Origin: Polynucleobacter sp. 31A-FELB | GTDB lineage: Bacteria; Pseudomonadota; Gammaproteobacteria; Burkholderiales; Burkholderiaceae | NCBI RefSeq assembly: GCF_018882405.1 | Contig: NZ_JACVOO010000003.1 | Location: 94,271 to 158,270, forward strand | DNA: 64,000 nucleotides | Direction of reading: 5' to 3' | Shown: positions 1-8,860 of the stretch, piece after piece | Numbering within the stretch: position 1 is the stretch's first letter | Layout of the letters: every line of letters begins with the position of its first letter | The notes under the pieces: generated by a model | Seen by the model: only the letters and a program-made list of their open reading frames with translations | What the model was told of the DNA's origin: nothing | Databases searched by the model: none | Position numbers and translations under genes: made by a program

Positions 1-232
1 TTTACTTCTACTTCTGACATGTTTGCCGTAATCCAAACTGTAAGTACTTTGTTAAGAACTTGGTAAAACTCGTTTGTATTACTGATTGATGATTCAATCT
101 TTACCCTTATTACATTGTCAAATGTCCTCTCAAAGAAACATTTGACACTTTGCTTACTCAAATTTTTAAAGAACAGCCATAAATGGCAAAACTAAACGAT
201 TAAATATTCGCTTAGTTTTGACATTTAGATGA
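1..232 (-). other. rRNA operon internal spacer (tRNA-Ala to 23S)
   Basis: AT-rich spacer downstream of tRNA-Ala in the minus-strand rRNA operon. No 23S sequence is recognisable before the left edge, so the 23S gene must start beyond it. The only element I recognise is a boxA-like motif, listed separately. No gene is supported here. Confidence 0.7.
161..175 (-). promoter_or_regulatory. boxA-like antitermination motif in the spacer
   Basis: The minus strand reads TGTTCTTTAAAAATT, close to the bacterial rrn boxA core. A second, similar motif sits in the 16S leader (2159-2172). Paired boxA sites before 16S and before 23S are the normal arrangement for Nus-dependent antitermination. The match is by motif only. 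Confidence 0.55.
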
Positions 233-308
233 TGGTGGAGGATGACGGGATCGAACCGACGACCCCCTGCTTGCAAAGCAGGTGCTCTCCCAGCTGAGCT
301 AATCCCCC
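233..308 (-). tRNA. tRNA-Ala(TGC)
   Basis: A 76-nt cloverleaf on the minus strand. It begins GGGGGATTAGCTCAG, has anticodon TGC in a CTTTGCAAG anticodon loop region, a GGTTCGATCC T-arm, and an encoded CCA end. It lies in the 16S-23S spacer behind tRNA-Ile, the usual pair in proteobacterial rrn operons. Confidence 0.97.
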
Positions 309-338
309 AACGTCCCACTAAGTCTTGTTTCTGGCTGG

Positions 339-415
339 TGGTGGGTCTGGTAGGACTTGAACCTACGACCCCTGCGTTATCAACACAGTGCTCTAACCAG
401 CTGAGCTACAGACCC
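339..415 (-). tRNA. tRNA-Ile(GAT)
   Basis: A 77-nt cloverleaf on the minus strand starting GGGTCTGTAGCTCAG, with anticodon GAT, T-arm GGTTCAAGTCC and encoded CCA. It is first in the spacer after 16S, 30 bp before tRNA-Ala, and is co-transcribed with the rRNA operon. Confidence 0.97.
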
Positions 416-427
416 GTGGCTTTTATT

Positions 428-451
428 GTCAACCGATAAGTGTGGGCACTA
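428..451 (-). other. 3' arm of the 16S precursor processing stem
   Basis: This 24-nt stretch just downstream of the 16S 3' end is complementary, with about two mismatches, to 2134-2157 upstream of the 16S 5' end. The two arms would close a long stem looping out 16S, the classic RNase III substrate for pre-16S processing. The pairing is seen in the sequence; the RNase III role is known from other bacteria. Confidence 0.75.
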
Positions 452-470
452 TAGCTCCAGCATCTTTCTC

Positions 471-2006
<1,536 letters not shown>

Positions 2007-2133
2007 AATTCCTGTGATCCTTGCGGATCGTCGCACTCATTCAAGAAATTGACTTGGTAATAAAACCAAATCTTTTTACTGTCTATGAGTACTATTTATT
2101 TACATCTGTCCCGAAGGACTTGATGCTTTCACT

Positions 2134-2157
2134 TAGTACCCACAATTATCGGTTGAC
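2134..2157 (-). other. 5' arm of the 16S precursor processing stem
   Basis: Complementary over 24 nt, with two mismatches, to 428-451 on the far side of 16S. See that entry. Confidence 0.75.
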
Positions 2158-2158
2158 T

Positions 2159-2172
2159 AATTTTTAAAGAGG
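2159..2172 (-). promoter_or_regulatory. boxA-like motif in the 16S leader
   Basis: The minus strand reads CCTCTTTAAAAATT, matching the rrn boxA core and resembling the spacer copy at 161-175. It sits about 155 nt upstream of the mature 16S 5' end and downstream of the promoter candidate, as expected for antitermination. Confidence 0.5.
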
Positions 2173-2218
2173 GCTGACTTGTTTCGTATTTCTTAAAAAC
2201 ATTCAGCAGAGAGATGAG

Positions 2219-2247
2219 ACTTTATCCTACTCATTTGGGTCTGTCAA
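2219..2247 (-). promoter_or_regulatory. Candidate rrn promoter
   Basis: The minus strand has a perfect -35 TTGACA (2247 to 2242), a 17-bp spacer and a -10-like TAAAGT (2224 to 2219, 4 of 6 matches). An AT-rich stretch upstream could serve as an UP element. Transcription would start near 2212, about 205 nt before 16S. No mapping data are available. Confidence 0.5.
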
Positions 2248-2500
2248 CACCTTTCGTAGTCTTTTTCTCTTAAAAAGCTAATTTTTTTCTTACGTTTCAA
2301 ATAAACCCTTTAAAAACAATAGGATGTAGTTTGAAAATATTTTTAACTTTTTTTCAAATTTTAGGGGTTTTTATGGATAAGTCAGAAATTTAGGCGCTAC
2401 ATTCTGCTTTTTAAGCCCCCATGTGTTGCTTTTCTTCCGCCCTAGTTATAAACCTAGGGAAAACCCTGTAAATTCTTCTAATTTCTGCTAATATATTGCT

Positions 2501-3160
2501 ATGCACAATAAATTAGCGAATAGTCACTTACCTAGCAAGCCATATATGGCCAGCCTGGCTGTCCCTGTACGTGAATTGCATGCCGGGCATAGGGACGAGA
2601 TCCTGAGCCACCTTTTACTCTTAAATGATGAAGATCGTCGTCTGCGTTTTGGCACACAAACACCAGATGAGGTCATTCATCACTATGTAGAAGGCCTAGA
2701 TTTCAATAGGGATAAGGTTTTTGGCAGCTTTGACTCCCAACTAAAGCTTATTGGTATGGCGCACTTGGCATATTTGCCAAAAACTAAGGGTCAGCCACTG
2801 GCTGCCGAATTTGGGGTTTCCGTACTTCCTGATGGCCGTGGGCAGGGCATTGGTACGGCTCTATTAGCGCGCGCTTCAGTGCACTCACGCAATACTCGCA
2901 TTGAAACCCTATTTGTTCATTGCTTGGCAAACAATAGAGCCATGATGCATCTAGCCCAAAGGGCTGGCATGCGTGTTGAATACGCTTATGGTGATGCGGA
3001 TGCGTACTTAAAATTGCCGCCCGCAAATCCTGCCACGATTGTGGAGGAAGCAGCCAATGAACAATGGGCTGACTTTGACTATGCGCTTAAAGAAAACTTC
3101 AAGCGCTCAAGCGATGCGTGGTCTTGGTTGCTTGGCAAACCAGTCGTTCGTCCAACTTAA
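2501..3160 (+). CDS. GNAT-family N-acetyltransferase
   Basis: A 219-residue protein with a single GNAT fold. Motif A, the acetyl-CoA pyrophosphate loop, is visible as GRGQGIGTALL near residue 125, fitting the R/Q-x-x-G-x-G/A rule. The preceding strand is EFGVSVLPD and a later strand is TLFVHCLANN. The acceptor substrate cannot be told from sequence. The first ATG is used; no clear ribosome binding site precedes it, and a second ATG (residue 16) is possible. The stop codon overlaps the stop of the convergent cytochrome gene by 4 bp. It stands alone downstream of the rRNA upstream region, so context gives no function. Confidence 0.85.
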   Translation: MHNKLANSHLPSKPYMASLAVPVRELHAGHRDEILSHLLLLNDEDRRLRFGTQTPDEVIHHYVEGLDFNRDKVFGSFDSQLKLIGMAHLAYLPKTKGQPLAAEFGVSVLPDGRGQGIGTALLARASVHSRNTRIETLFVHCLANNRAMMHLAQRAGMRVEYAYGDADAYLKLPPANPATIVEEAANEQWADFDYALKENFKRSSDAWSWLLGKPVVRPT

Positions 3161-3510
3161 TTTGTACTAGGCGCTCCGCGCAAAATCCAGCCTGTAAGTA
3201 AAGACACGTCTTCGTCGCTTAACTTTGCGTTTGCTGGCATTGGTACAACCCCCCAAGACCCAGCACCACCTTTTAAAATTTTATTTTTTAGAAATACGCT
3301 TGCGGCAGGATCCGTTGCATATTTTTTTGCAACAGCTTGAAAGCTAGGCCCCACAACTTTCTTATCAACAGCATGGCACCCCAGGCAAGCATTTTGTTTT
3401 GCAAGAGCGGCAGCCTTTGCATCATCAATAGCAGCCCGCGCGCTTAAGGAGCAAAGTGAGAAGAGGGCGACAAGCAAAAAATATTTCAGTTGTTGTGCAA
3501 AAAAATTCAT
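3157..3510 (-). CDS. Small class I cytochrome c
   Basis: A 117-residue secreted monohaem cytochrome. Residues 1-27 form a signal peptide ending ARA. The haem site is CLGCH at residues 42-46, and the distal methionine ligand is probably in the VPMPAN segment, as in c551/c552-type cytochromes. It should act as a periplasmic electron carrier. It is last in a minus-strand set with the dolP-like and diaA-like genes, 23 bp behind the former, so co-transcription is likely. A cytochrome c gene in this position is common in related betaproteobacteria (from memory). Its partner oxidase or reductase cannot be named. Confidence 0.9.
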   Translation of the reverse strand: MNFFAQQLKYFLLVALFSLCSLSARAAIDDAKAAALAKQNACLGCHAVDKKVVGPSFQAVAKKYATDPAASVFLKNKILKGGAGSWGVVPMPANAKLSDEDVSLLTGWILRGAPSTN

Positions 3511-3533
3511 TGCTCGCTTCCCATCAAATAAAT

Positions 3534-4181
3534 TTACTGCTTAGGCATTGTGTTCGGCTGCGATTCGTCTGCCTTGCCTTCTTTTTCTAGCCGTATTTTT
3601 TCTGCCTCGGAAATAATATCGAAGTAGGCGTAAACATCTTTTACGCCGTCAGCATTGCTCGCCACTTTCTTAGCAATCGCCGCTTCATTTTGAGTCAGAA
3701 TTCCCATCAAGTAAACGCTGCTACCTTCGGCAACAATTGCCATCGAATTGGATGGCAACTTGTCTGTAAAAATCATTTGTGTTTTGATTTTAGATTCAAG
3801 ATAAGAATCATTGGCGCGAGCAGTGTAAGTGCTGTTTGGCCCAACAACTAATTCATTAAATACAGAGCGAACATTCTTATTTGCTTTTACATAGGCGCCA
3901 GCCTGGCCTTTAATGTCAGCGTCCTTCACTTCACCAGTTAACAGTACTTTTTGGTTAAATGATGTCACGTTAATGTGTGCATTATCGCCATAGCGCTTGG
4001 CGAGAGCATTTCCAGCTTCGAGCTCAATACCCTTGTCGATAGACTGTACGGCTGGTGTGCGACGATCGGCCATTATGCTTGTGCCCGCCACAACGCCACC
4101 AACGGCCAACACTCCGCAGCCTGATAACGATGATGAAATCAAAATCGCAGCAAATAGTTTGGTGGTGAGTGCATTTCGCAT
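3534..4181 (-). CDS. dolP: BON-domain outer-membrane lipoprotein, DolP (YraP)-like
   Basis: A 215-residue lipoprotein. The signal peptide ends in a lipobox LSGC with the acylated cysteine at residue 22. Two BON domains follow (roughly 50-115 and 125-195), each with the typical V-x-x-V-NEL or V-x-DVYAYF end. DolP supports outer-membrane integrity in other proteobacteria. The charged tail after residue 195 is probably disordered. The neighbours diaA and rsmI match the conserved yraL-yraO-yraP cluster, supporting the assignment. Located 27 bp downstream of diaA and likely in the same transcript. Confidence 0.88.
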   Translation of the reverse strand: MRNALTTKLFAAILISSSLSGCGVLAVGGVVAGTSIMADRRTPAVQSIDKGIELEAGNALAKRYGDNAHINVTSFNQKVLLTGEVKDADIKGQAGAYVKANKNVRSVFNELVVGPNSTYTARANDSYLESKIKTQMIFTDKLPSNSMAIVAEGSSVYLMGILTQNEAAIAKKVASNADGVKDVYAYFDIISEAEKIRLEKEGKADESQPNTMPKQ

Positions 4182-4208
4182 ATACGAACTTTCTAATTAG
4201 TAAGGCTA

Positions 4209-4811
4209 TTAATCAAGCAAAAGATGATCCACACCATCACATAGGGCATGAAGCAAAACTAAATGCGTTTCTTGAATGCGAGCAGTGCGAGTGGAGGGTG
4301 CGCATAGATGAATGTCATCTGCGTCTAGAAGGCTTGCAATTTTTCCGCCGCCATTACCGGTGAGAGCAATAATTTTGATCCCCATTTTTTTTGCAGCTTC
4401 GATTGCCTTCACCACATTTTTTGAATTTCCTGAAGTGGAGATGCCAATCAAGATGTCGCCTTTTTTTCCAAGGCCCCGCACTTGCTTGCTAAAGATCTCG
4501 TCATAGCTGTAGTCATTTCCCACGGCAGTCAAGATTGAGGTATCTGTTGTTAATGCAATTGCAGCCAACTCTTGGCGCTCTCTTTCAAAACGTCCAATAA
4601 GCTCGGCGGCAAAATGTTGTGCATCAGCAGCAGATCCGCCATTGCCGCAGGCCATCACTTTTCCACCAGAGCGCAAACAATCCGTCATAGCAACGATGCC
4701 ACGAGCAACTTGCTCAGGCAATATTTTTTCAGCCTCTTGCTTTACAGCAATGCTATCCAAGAAATGTTGGGATGCGCGAGCGCGCAAACGTTCGAGGGTA
4801 TCTTTATCCAT
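4209..4811 (-). CDS. diaA: SIS-domain protein, DiaA/GmhA family
   Basis: A 200-residue SIS-domain protein. The phosphosugar-binding signature GNGGSAADAQHFAAE lies near residues 56-70, and the second loop GISTSGNSKNV near 105-115. The family contains DiaA, a DnaA-binding replication initiator stimulator, and GmhA, sedoheptulose-7-phosphate isomerase. The neighbourhood (dolP downstream, rsmI upstream and divergent) is that of diaA, so this reading is preferred. I chose the ATG at 4811; an in-frame TTG at 4829 would add six residues. The UPF0102 gene yraN, often next to it, is absent here. Confidence 0.8.
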   Translation of the reverse strand: MDKDTLERLRARASQHFLDSIAVKQEAEKILPEQVARGIVAMTDCLRSGGKVMACGNGGSAADAQHFAAELIGRFERERQELAAIALTTDTSILTAVGNDYSYDEIFSKQVRGLGKKGDILIGISTSGNSKNVVKAIEAAKKMGIKIIALTGNGGGKIASLLDADDIHLCAPSTRTARIQETHLVLLHALCDGVDHLLLD

Positions 4812-4918
4812 CGCATTATTATGCGCCAAACTACAGACGGAATGGCTGCGCTGTCCATGAATTCAAAAGGGACGTATTCTCTTGCTTATTAACATCTCTT
4901 TCACAAAAGATTGCCCCC

Positions 4919-5824
4919 ATGGAATTAAGCTCCTTTGACTTTTTGAAACAGCAGGATCTGCCTACTGGAGCCCTATATATGGTTGCCACCCCAATTGGCA
5001 ATATGGGGGATATCACCTTGCGCGCGCTGCATGTCCTCAACAGCGTAGATGGGATAGCCTGTGAAGACACTAGACATAGCGCGCCCCTGCTTCAACACTT
5101 TGGAATTCATAAAAAATGTGTCGCCTTGCATGAGCACAATGAAATTGCAGGCGCACAAAACATCATTCAGCATCTCTCCCAAAACGAACGCTGGGCCTAT
5201 ATCTCAGATGCAGGCACGCCAGGCGTTTCCGATCCGGGCGCACGACTAGTCAACGCCGTTCAAAAAGCAGGCTTTCGCATTATTCCCATTCCTGGCGCTA
5301 GCGCAGTGTCTTCCGCCATTTCTGCTAGCGGCTCAGTGATGTTGCCATCAGAGGGGCGCTTTCAGTTTCTTGGCTTTTGGCCAAATAAGGCCAAGGAACG
5401 TCACGCGCTGATTCAAGATATTCGCAGTAATTCAAAAACGAGTATCTTTTTTGAATCACCCCATCAGATACGTGAGACGCTCGCAACACTTAACAAGGAG
5501 CTTGAGTCAGAGCGACAAGTTCTGGTTGGTAGAGAGCTCACTAAAAAATTTGAGCAACTAGTAACGCTGACGGCTGCCGATATTCCAGAGTGGCTTGAGA
5601 GGGCGGAGAGTCTCAAAGGTGAATTTATTATTTTGGTAGCTGGTCGCCAAGCTAATGCTGACGAGGCTCCAGAGCATGCAACCTTGTTGCTGTGGGCTAA
5701 TGCATTGAGCCCCTACTTGGGCAGCAAAGAAATTGCCGCCGTACTTGCTCAAGCACTTGGACTCAGCAAAAAAGAGGCCTATCAAATAGCGCTAGATGCA
5801 AAAGAGCAAAACGAGGAGCAATAA
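4919..5824 (+). CDS. rsmI: 16S rRNA 2'-O-ribose C1402 methyltransferase RsmI
   Basis: A 301-residue tetrapyrrole-methylase-fold protein. The N-terminal LYMVATPIGNMGDITLRAL and the EDTRHS motif are diagnostic of RsmI, which methylates the ribose of C1402 in the 16S P-site region using SAM. Further motifs are SDAGTPGVSDPGA and PIPGASAV. The reading frame is open back to 4772, but the ATG at 4919 gives the family's usual length and start. It is divergent from diaA across about 107 bp. No strong ribosome binding site is visible. Confidence 0.95.
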   Translation: MELSSFDFLKQQDLPTGALYMVATPIGNMGDITLRALHVLNSVDGIACEDTRHSAPLLQHFGIHKKCVALHEHNEIAGAQNIIQHLSQNERWAYISDAGTPGVSDPGARLVNAVQKAGFRIIPIPGASAVSSAISASGSVMLPSEGRFQFLGFWPNKAKERHALIQDIRSNSKTSIFFESPHQIRETLATLNKELESERQVLVGRELTKKFEQLVTLTAADIPEWLERAESLKGEFIILVAGRQANADEAPEHATLLLWANALSPYLGSKEIAAVLAQALGLSKKEAYQIALDAKEQNEEQ

Positions 5825-5847
5825 AAAACCTGGCGTATAGCCAGGTT
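5823..5847 (-). terminator. Rho-independent terminator of the small membrane gene
   Basis: An 8-bp perfect stem AACCTGGC/GCCAGGTT with a 5-nt loop at 5827-5847. On the minus strand it is followed by a run of six T, so it ends the gene at 5866-6090. It lies just behind rsmI and may also slow transcripts from that side. Confidence 0.85.
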
Positions 5848-5865
5848 CAAAGTTATGCCAAATAT

Positions 5866-6090
5866 TTACTTGGCAGCTTGCGCATCGCTGGGCGCTGGGC
5901 TCTCTTGAACATTCAACTGAGCCACCGGCTTAATGAGTTGCTCAGCTGATGCGGCAGCATCTGTGCGCTTGCCATTATTTACAAACACCATTAACAACAA
6001 AATAACAATCAAGGGTACAAAAAAGCTGAGAAACACCATGATGATGAGTTGTTTGGGGGACTTAATTAGGCTGCCGTGCGCTTCGCTCAT
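5866..6090 (-). CDS. Small membrane protein resembling the anchor of c5-type cytochromes
   Basis: A 74-residue protein with one strong transmembrane helix at about 16-38 and a polar, Ala-rich tail ending in a KPVAQLNV segment. The order SEAHGSLIKSPKQLI, helix, then IKPVAxL resembles the N-terminal anchor of membrane-bound cytochrome c5-family proteins in Burkholderiales as I remember them, but there is no CxxCH haem motif. It may be a reduced remnant or a free-standing anchor subunit. It has its own hairpin terminator, which argues it is expressed. Confidence 0.6.
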   Translation of the reverse strand: MSEAHGSLIKSPKQLIIMVFLSFFVPLIVILLLMVFVNNGKRTDAAASAEQLIKPVAQLNVQESPAPSDAQAAK

Positions 6091-6196
6091 AGGACTTTTA
6101 TCGTTTGACGGGTTTAAGGGTTACTTTGCCGTGATTATAACGAGACTGCGGGGGATATAGGCACTTACAATAGCGTAGTTAGCGAATTTCCTACTG

Positions 6197-6272
6197 GCGC
6201 CCGTAGCTCAGTGGATAGAGTATTGGCCTCCGAAGCCAAGGGTCGCAGGTTCGATTCCTGCCGGGCGCACCA
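6197..6272 (+). tRNA. tRNA-Arg(CCG)
   Basis: A 76-nt cloverleaf beginning GCGCCCGTAGCTCAG. The anticodon stem is TTGGC/GCCAA with loop CTCCGAA, giving anticodon CCG. The T-arm is AGGTTCGATTCCT and CCA is encoded. It stands alone between the small membrane gene and the desaturase gene. Confidence 0.96.
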
Positions 6273-6353
6273 AAACAGGGGGTTTTTTGACCTACATCAT
6301 GCGTAAATTCGTGAAAAAGACTATCATTTGCACCTAACTTATTGATTCTTATC

Positions 6354-7496
6354 ATGTCAAATCATCTAAATTCCGCACTCTCTGAGCCATCTATTGCCAA
6401 TCCTTTGGCTCCAGACCTTCCATTGCCGCATCGAAAAGTCATTCGCAGCTGGCTGATCCCAATGGCTGAAGGAGAAACCGCAAAAGCCATCGCGCTTTTA
6501 GTGCTTGATGCCGTTTTGTGGCTTGCCTGTATTGCTGGAACTATTTTTGTTGAAAGCATTCTCATCAAGATCATCTTGGGCGTAGTTGCTGGTTTTGTTA
6601 CAGGTCGCATCTTTATTCTTGGTCATGATGCGTGCCACCAAAGCTATACACCTCACCGTGAACTGAATAAAGTTTTGGGTCGCATCGCATTCTTGCCATC
6701 CCTAACTCCATATAGCCTATGGGATGTAGGCCACAACGTGGTTCATCATGGCCAAACCAACCTTAAAGGCTTTGACTTTGTTTGGGCTCCCCTGTCCAAG
6801 GCGGAATTTGATGCTCTGCCAGCATGGCGCAAAGCCTTAGAGCGTCTTTATCGAAGTGGTTGGGGTCCGGTTTTCTACTACCTTATTGAAATCTGGTGGA
6901 GACGTGAGTACTTCCCTAATGCGAAGAACAAACCTGGCGATCGCCCAATCTTCCTAAAAGACAACTTGTTGGTGACTGGCTTTGCCATTATTTGGATTGG
7001 CTGCCTGATTGCTGGTGCGATTGCTACAGGGCAATCTGTCTGGCTTGGATTAATTACTGGCTTCGCCATCCCATTCCTATTCTGGAACGGCATGATTGGC
7101 TTTGTAGTCTACGTTCACCATACCCATCCAAATGTTTCTTGGTACGACAAGAAGTCCGAGTGGTTACGCGCCCAGCCATTTGTTTCAACCACAGTTCACT
7201 TGACCTTTAACTGGATTTGGGGCTCTTTAATGCACCACATCATGGAGCACACAGCCCATCACGTGGATATGAGCGTACCCCTATATCGCCTGCAAGAAGC
7301 CCAAAATACCCTCGAAACTATCCTTCCGGAGCGTATTTTTGTGCAAAAGTTCTCCTGGGCCTGGTATTTCGATACCGCGCGCAAATGCAAGCTCTATGAC
7401 TTCGAAAACAAGGCTTGGCTGGATTTTGATGGCAATAAAACTGCTGATTCCGTCAGAGTCGTCCTAAGCCCAGCCCCAGCGGGACAAAACGGGTAA
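6354..7496 (+). CDS. Membrane fatty acid desaturase
   Basis: A 380-residue integral membrane di-iron desaturase. The three histidine boxes are present: HDACH near residue 90, HNVVHH near 127, and HHIMEHTAHH near 300. Hydrophobic helices surround them (about 45-90 and 210-255). The family inserts double bonds into acyl chains of lipids using oxygen; the regiospecificity cannot be read from sequence. The ATG at 6354 is preferred to the TTG at 6342. Monocistronic, 81 bp after tRNA-Arg and 41 bp before the zinc-ribbon gene. Confidence 0.9.
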   Translation: MSNHLNSALSEPSIANPLAPDLPLPHRKVIRSWLIPMAEGETAKAIALLVLDAVLWLACIAGTIFVESILIKIILGVVAGFVTGRIFILGHDACHQSYTPHRELNKVLGRIAFLPSLTPYSLWDVGHNVVHHGQTNLKGFDFVWAPLSKAEFDALPAWRKALERLYRSGWGPVFYYLIEIWWRREYFPNAKNKPGDRPIFLKDNLLVTGFAIIWIGCLIAGAIATGQSVWLGLITGFAIPFLFWNGMIGFVVYVHHTHPNVSWYDKKSEWLRAQPFVSTTVHLTFNWIWGSLMHHIMEHTAHHVDMSVPLYRLQEAQNTLETILPERIFVQKFSWAWYFDTARKCKLYDFENKAWLDFDGNKTADSVRVVLSPAPAGQNG

Positions 7497-7537
7497 AATA
7501 GATCCTCTGTACAAGATTTGGCTTACCCGGATTGCCC

Positions 7538-7723
7538 ATGACTACCTCGACTCCAGCTGCTACCCAAGAAACCTCACAGAGCCTTAAGTTTTGCTCTTCA
7601 TGCAGTCGCGAAAAGCGCCTGGAAGGCGGCACCTGGATTCCGACAAGCAATCGTAAGCAACGCTGGATTTGCGCTAGCTGTTTGTATAACCGAACACACC
7701 GCACCGGCTCAGCAAAAGCCTAA
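7538..7723 (+). CDS. Small zinc-ribbon-like protein, unknown function
   Basis: A 61-residue protein with two CxxC pairs (CSSC near residue 20 and CASC near 48), spaced as in a small zinc ribbon that probably binds one zinc ion. The middle is rich in Arg and Lys. Similar short proteins are annotated as hypothetical in relatives. I chose the ATG at 7538 over the TTG at 7532. Function unknown; nucleic-acid binding is a guess from composition only. Confidence 0.65.
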   Translation: MTTSTPAATQETSQSLKFCSSCSREKRLEGGTWIPTSNRKQRWICASCLYNRTHRTGSAKA

Positions 7724-7755
7724 TTCCTAATTAGGCCCCACCACTTCAGGTTTGA

Positions 7756-8394
7756 TTAATCCCCTACGTAGGGATTTGTTTGGCGCTCTTTGCCAAATGT
7801 CGACATAGGCCCGTGTCCCGGAACAAATTGCACGTCATCACCTAGCGGCCATAATTTTGTCTTAATGGCATTAATTAAGTCGGCATGATTACCGCGCGGA
7901 AAATCCGTTCTTCCAATTGAGCCCGCAAAAAGGACATCGCCCACTAAAGCCAAACGATCTTCTTTATCAAAGAAGACAACATGTCCCGGTGTATGGCCAG
8001 GACAATGCAAAACTTCTAAATCAACATTACCAACTTGTACGTGATCGCCATCCTCTAACCAGCGAGTAGGCACAAATGCTTTTGCATGACCAAATCCAAA
8101 ACGTATAGTTTGCTCGGGCAATTGATCCAACCAAAATTGCTCATCGATTTGCGGACCCTCAATAGGCACGCCCAGTTGATCTGATAAGTCTTTGGCTGCA
8201 GCGCAATGATCCAGGTGCCCATGGGTTAATAAAATCTTTTTAACTGTACCGCCTAGTTGTTTAACACCAGCCAAAATCTTCTCGATATCTCCACCAGGAT
8301 CAACCACTGCCGCATCCCCAGTTTCTTGGCAAACCAAGATAGAACAGTTTTGCTCAAATGGGGTAACGGGAACAATTCCTAATTTGATCGGCAT
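7756..8394 (-). CDS. Metallo-beta-lactamase-fold hydrolase (glyoxalase II-like)
   Basis: A 212-residue MBL-fold enzyme. The metal-binding motif THGHLDH (near residue 58) and further metal ligands in HCPGHTPGH and VPGHGP are intact, as is the aspartate in the VGDVLF segment. It is the short YcbL type, lacking the C-terminal substrate domain of true glyoxalase II, so the substrate is uncertain. The ATG at 8394 is used; an upstream in-frame start at 8406 is less typical. Divergent from gcvH across 73 bp. Confidence 0.88.
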   Translation of the reverse strand: MPIKLGIVPVTPFEQNCSILVCQETGDAAVVDPGGDIEKILAGVKQLGGTVKKILLTHGHLDHCAAAKDLSDQLGVPIEGPQIDEQFWLDQLPEQTIRFGFGHAKAFVPTRWLEDGDHVQVGNVDLEVLHCPGHTPGHVVFFDKEDRLALVGDVLFAGSIGRTDFPRGNHADLINAIKTKLWPLGDDVQFVPGHGPMSTFGKERQTNPYVGD

Positions 8395-8467
8395 AAATAA
8401 AAACACTTAAATTGATTGGCCACTAGCTTATGGCAAAGACGCTAGAATATATCTCACAGGATACACA

Positions 8468-8860
8468 ATGAAAACTCCAGACACATTTAAATTCGCAGAA
8501 ACGCATGAGTGGGCCAGCATCGAAGATGATGGACTGGTGTGGGTCGGCATTAGCAATCACGCGCAAGAAGCTTTGGGTGATGTGATGTTTTTTCAGGCGC
8601 CGAAAGTTGGGCAGCTAGTAAAGCAGGGTGAGGCTATTGCTGCAATTGAGTCCGTTAAAGCGGCAAGCGATATTCATGCGCCCATTAATGGTGAGATCGT
8701 TGCTCTCAATGAAGAGATGGATGCAAGTCCTGAGGCAGTAAATGCAAATCCCTATGCAGTTTGGCTTTTTAAAATTAAACCGACATCAACTGCATCTCTA
8801 GCTGCAGATCTCAATGCTTTAATGTCTCTTGCGCAATATGAATCTGGACCAGGCGCTTAA
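8468..8860 (+). CDS. gcvH: Glycine cleavage system H protein
   Basis: A 130-residue lipoyl carrier. The lipoylation lysine sits in IESVKAASDI (near residue 63), and the N-terminal FAETHEWASIEDDGLVWVGIS is typical. It shuttles the aminomethyl group between the P, T and L proteins. The gcvT and gcvP genes are not adjacent, so this copy is separated from its operon or works elsewhere, for example as a lipoyl donor. No glycine riboswitch fits in the short upstream gap. The stop overlaps the stop of convergent priA by 4 bp. Confidence 0.93.
   Translation: MKTPDTFKFAETHEWASIEDDGLVWVGISNHAQEALGDVMFFQAPKVGQLVKQGEAIAAIESVKAASDIHAPINGEIVALNEEMDASPEAVNANPYAVWLFKIKPTSTASLAADLNALMSLAQYESGPGA

Larger units (their letters stand above)
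2007..2500 (-). other. 16S leader and rrn upstream region (no gene)
   Basis: 494 bp between the 16S 5' end and the acetyltransferase gene. The part nearest 16S holds the processing-stem arm and boxA; the middle holds the rrn promoter candidate. From about 2260 to 2420 it is strongly AT-rich with A/T runs, which would suit an UP element for the rrn promoter. No convincing coding sequence is seen. The plus-strand gene at 2501 must have its promoter in the last 100 bp. Confidence 0.6.

Noticed and set aside
242..439. Open frame across the tRNA pair
   Set aside because: It is made of tRNA-Ala and tRNA-Ile read backwards; not coding.
8395..8467. Glycine riboswitch before gcvH
   Set aside because: The 73-bp gap is too short and lacks the conserved aptamer cores.
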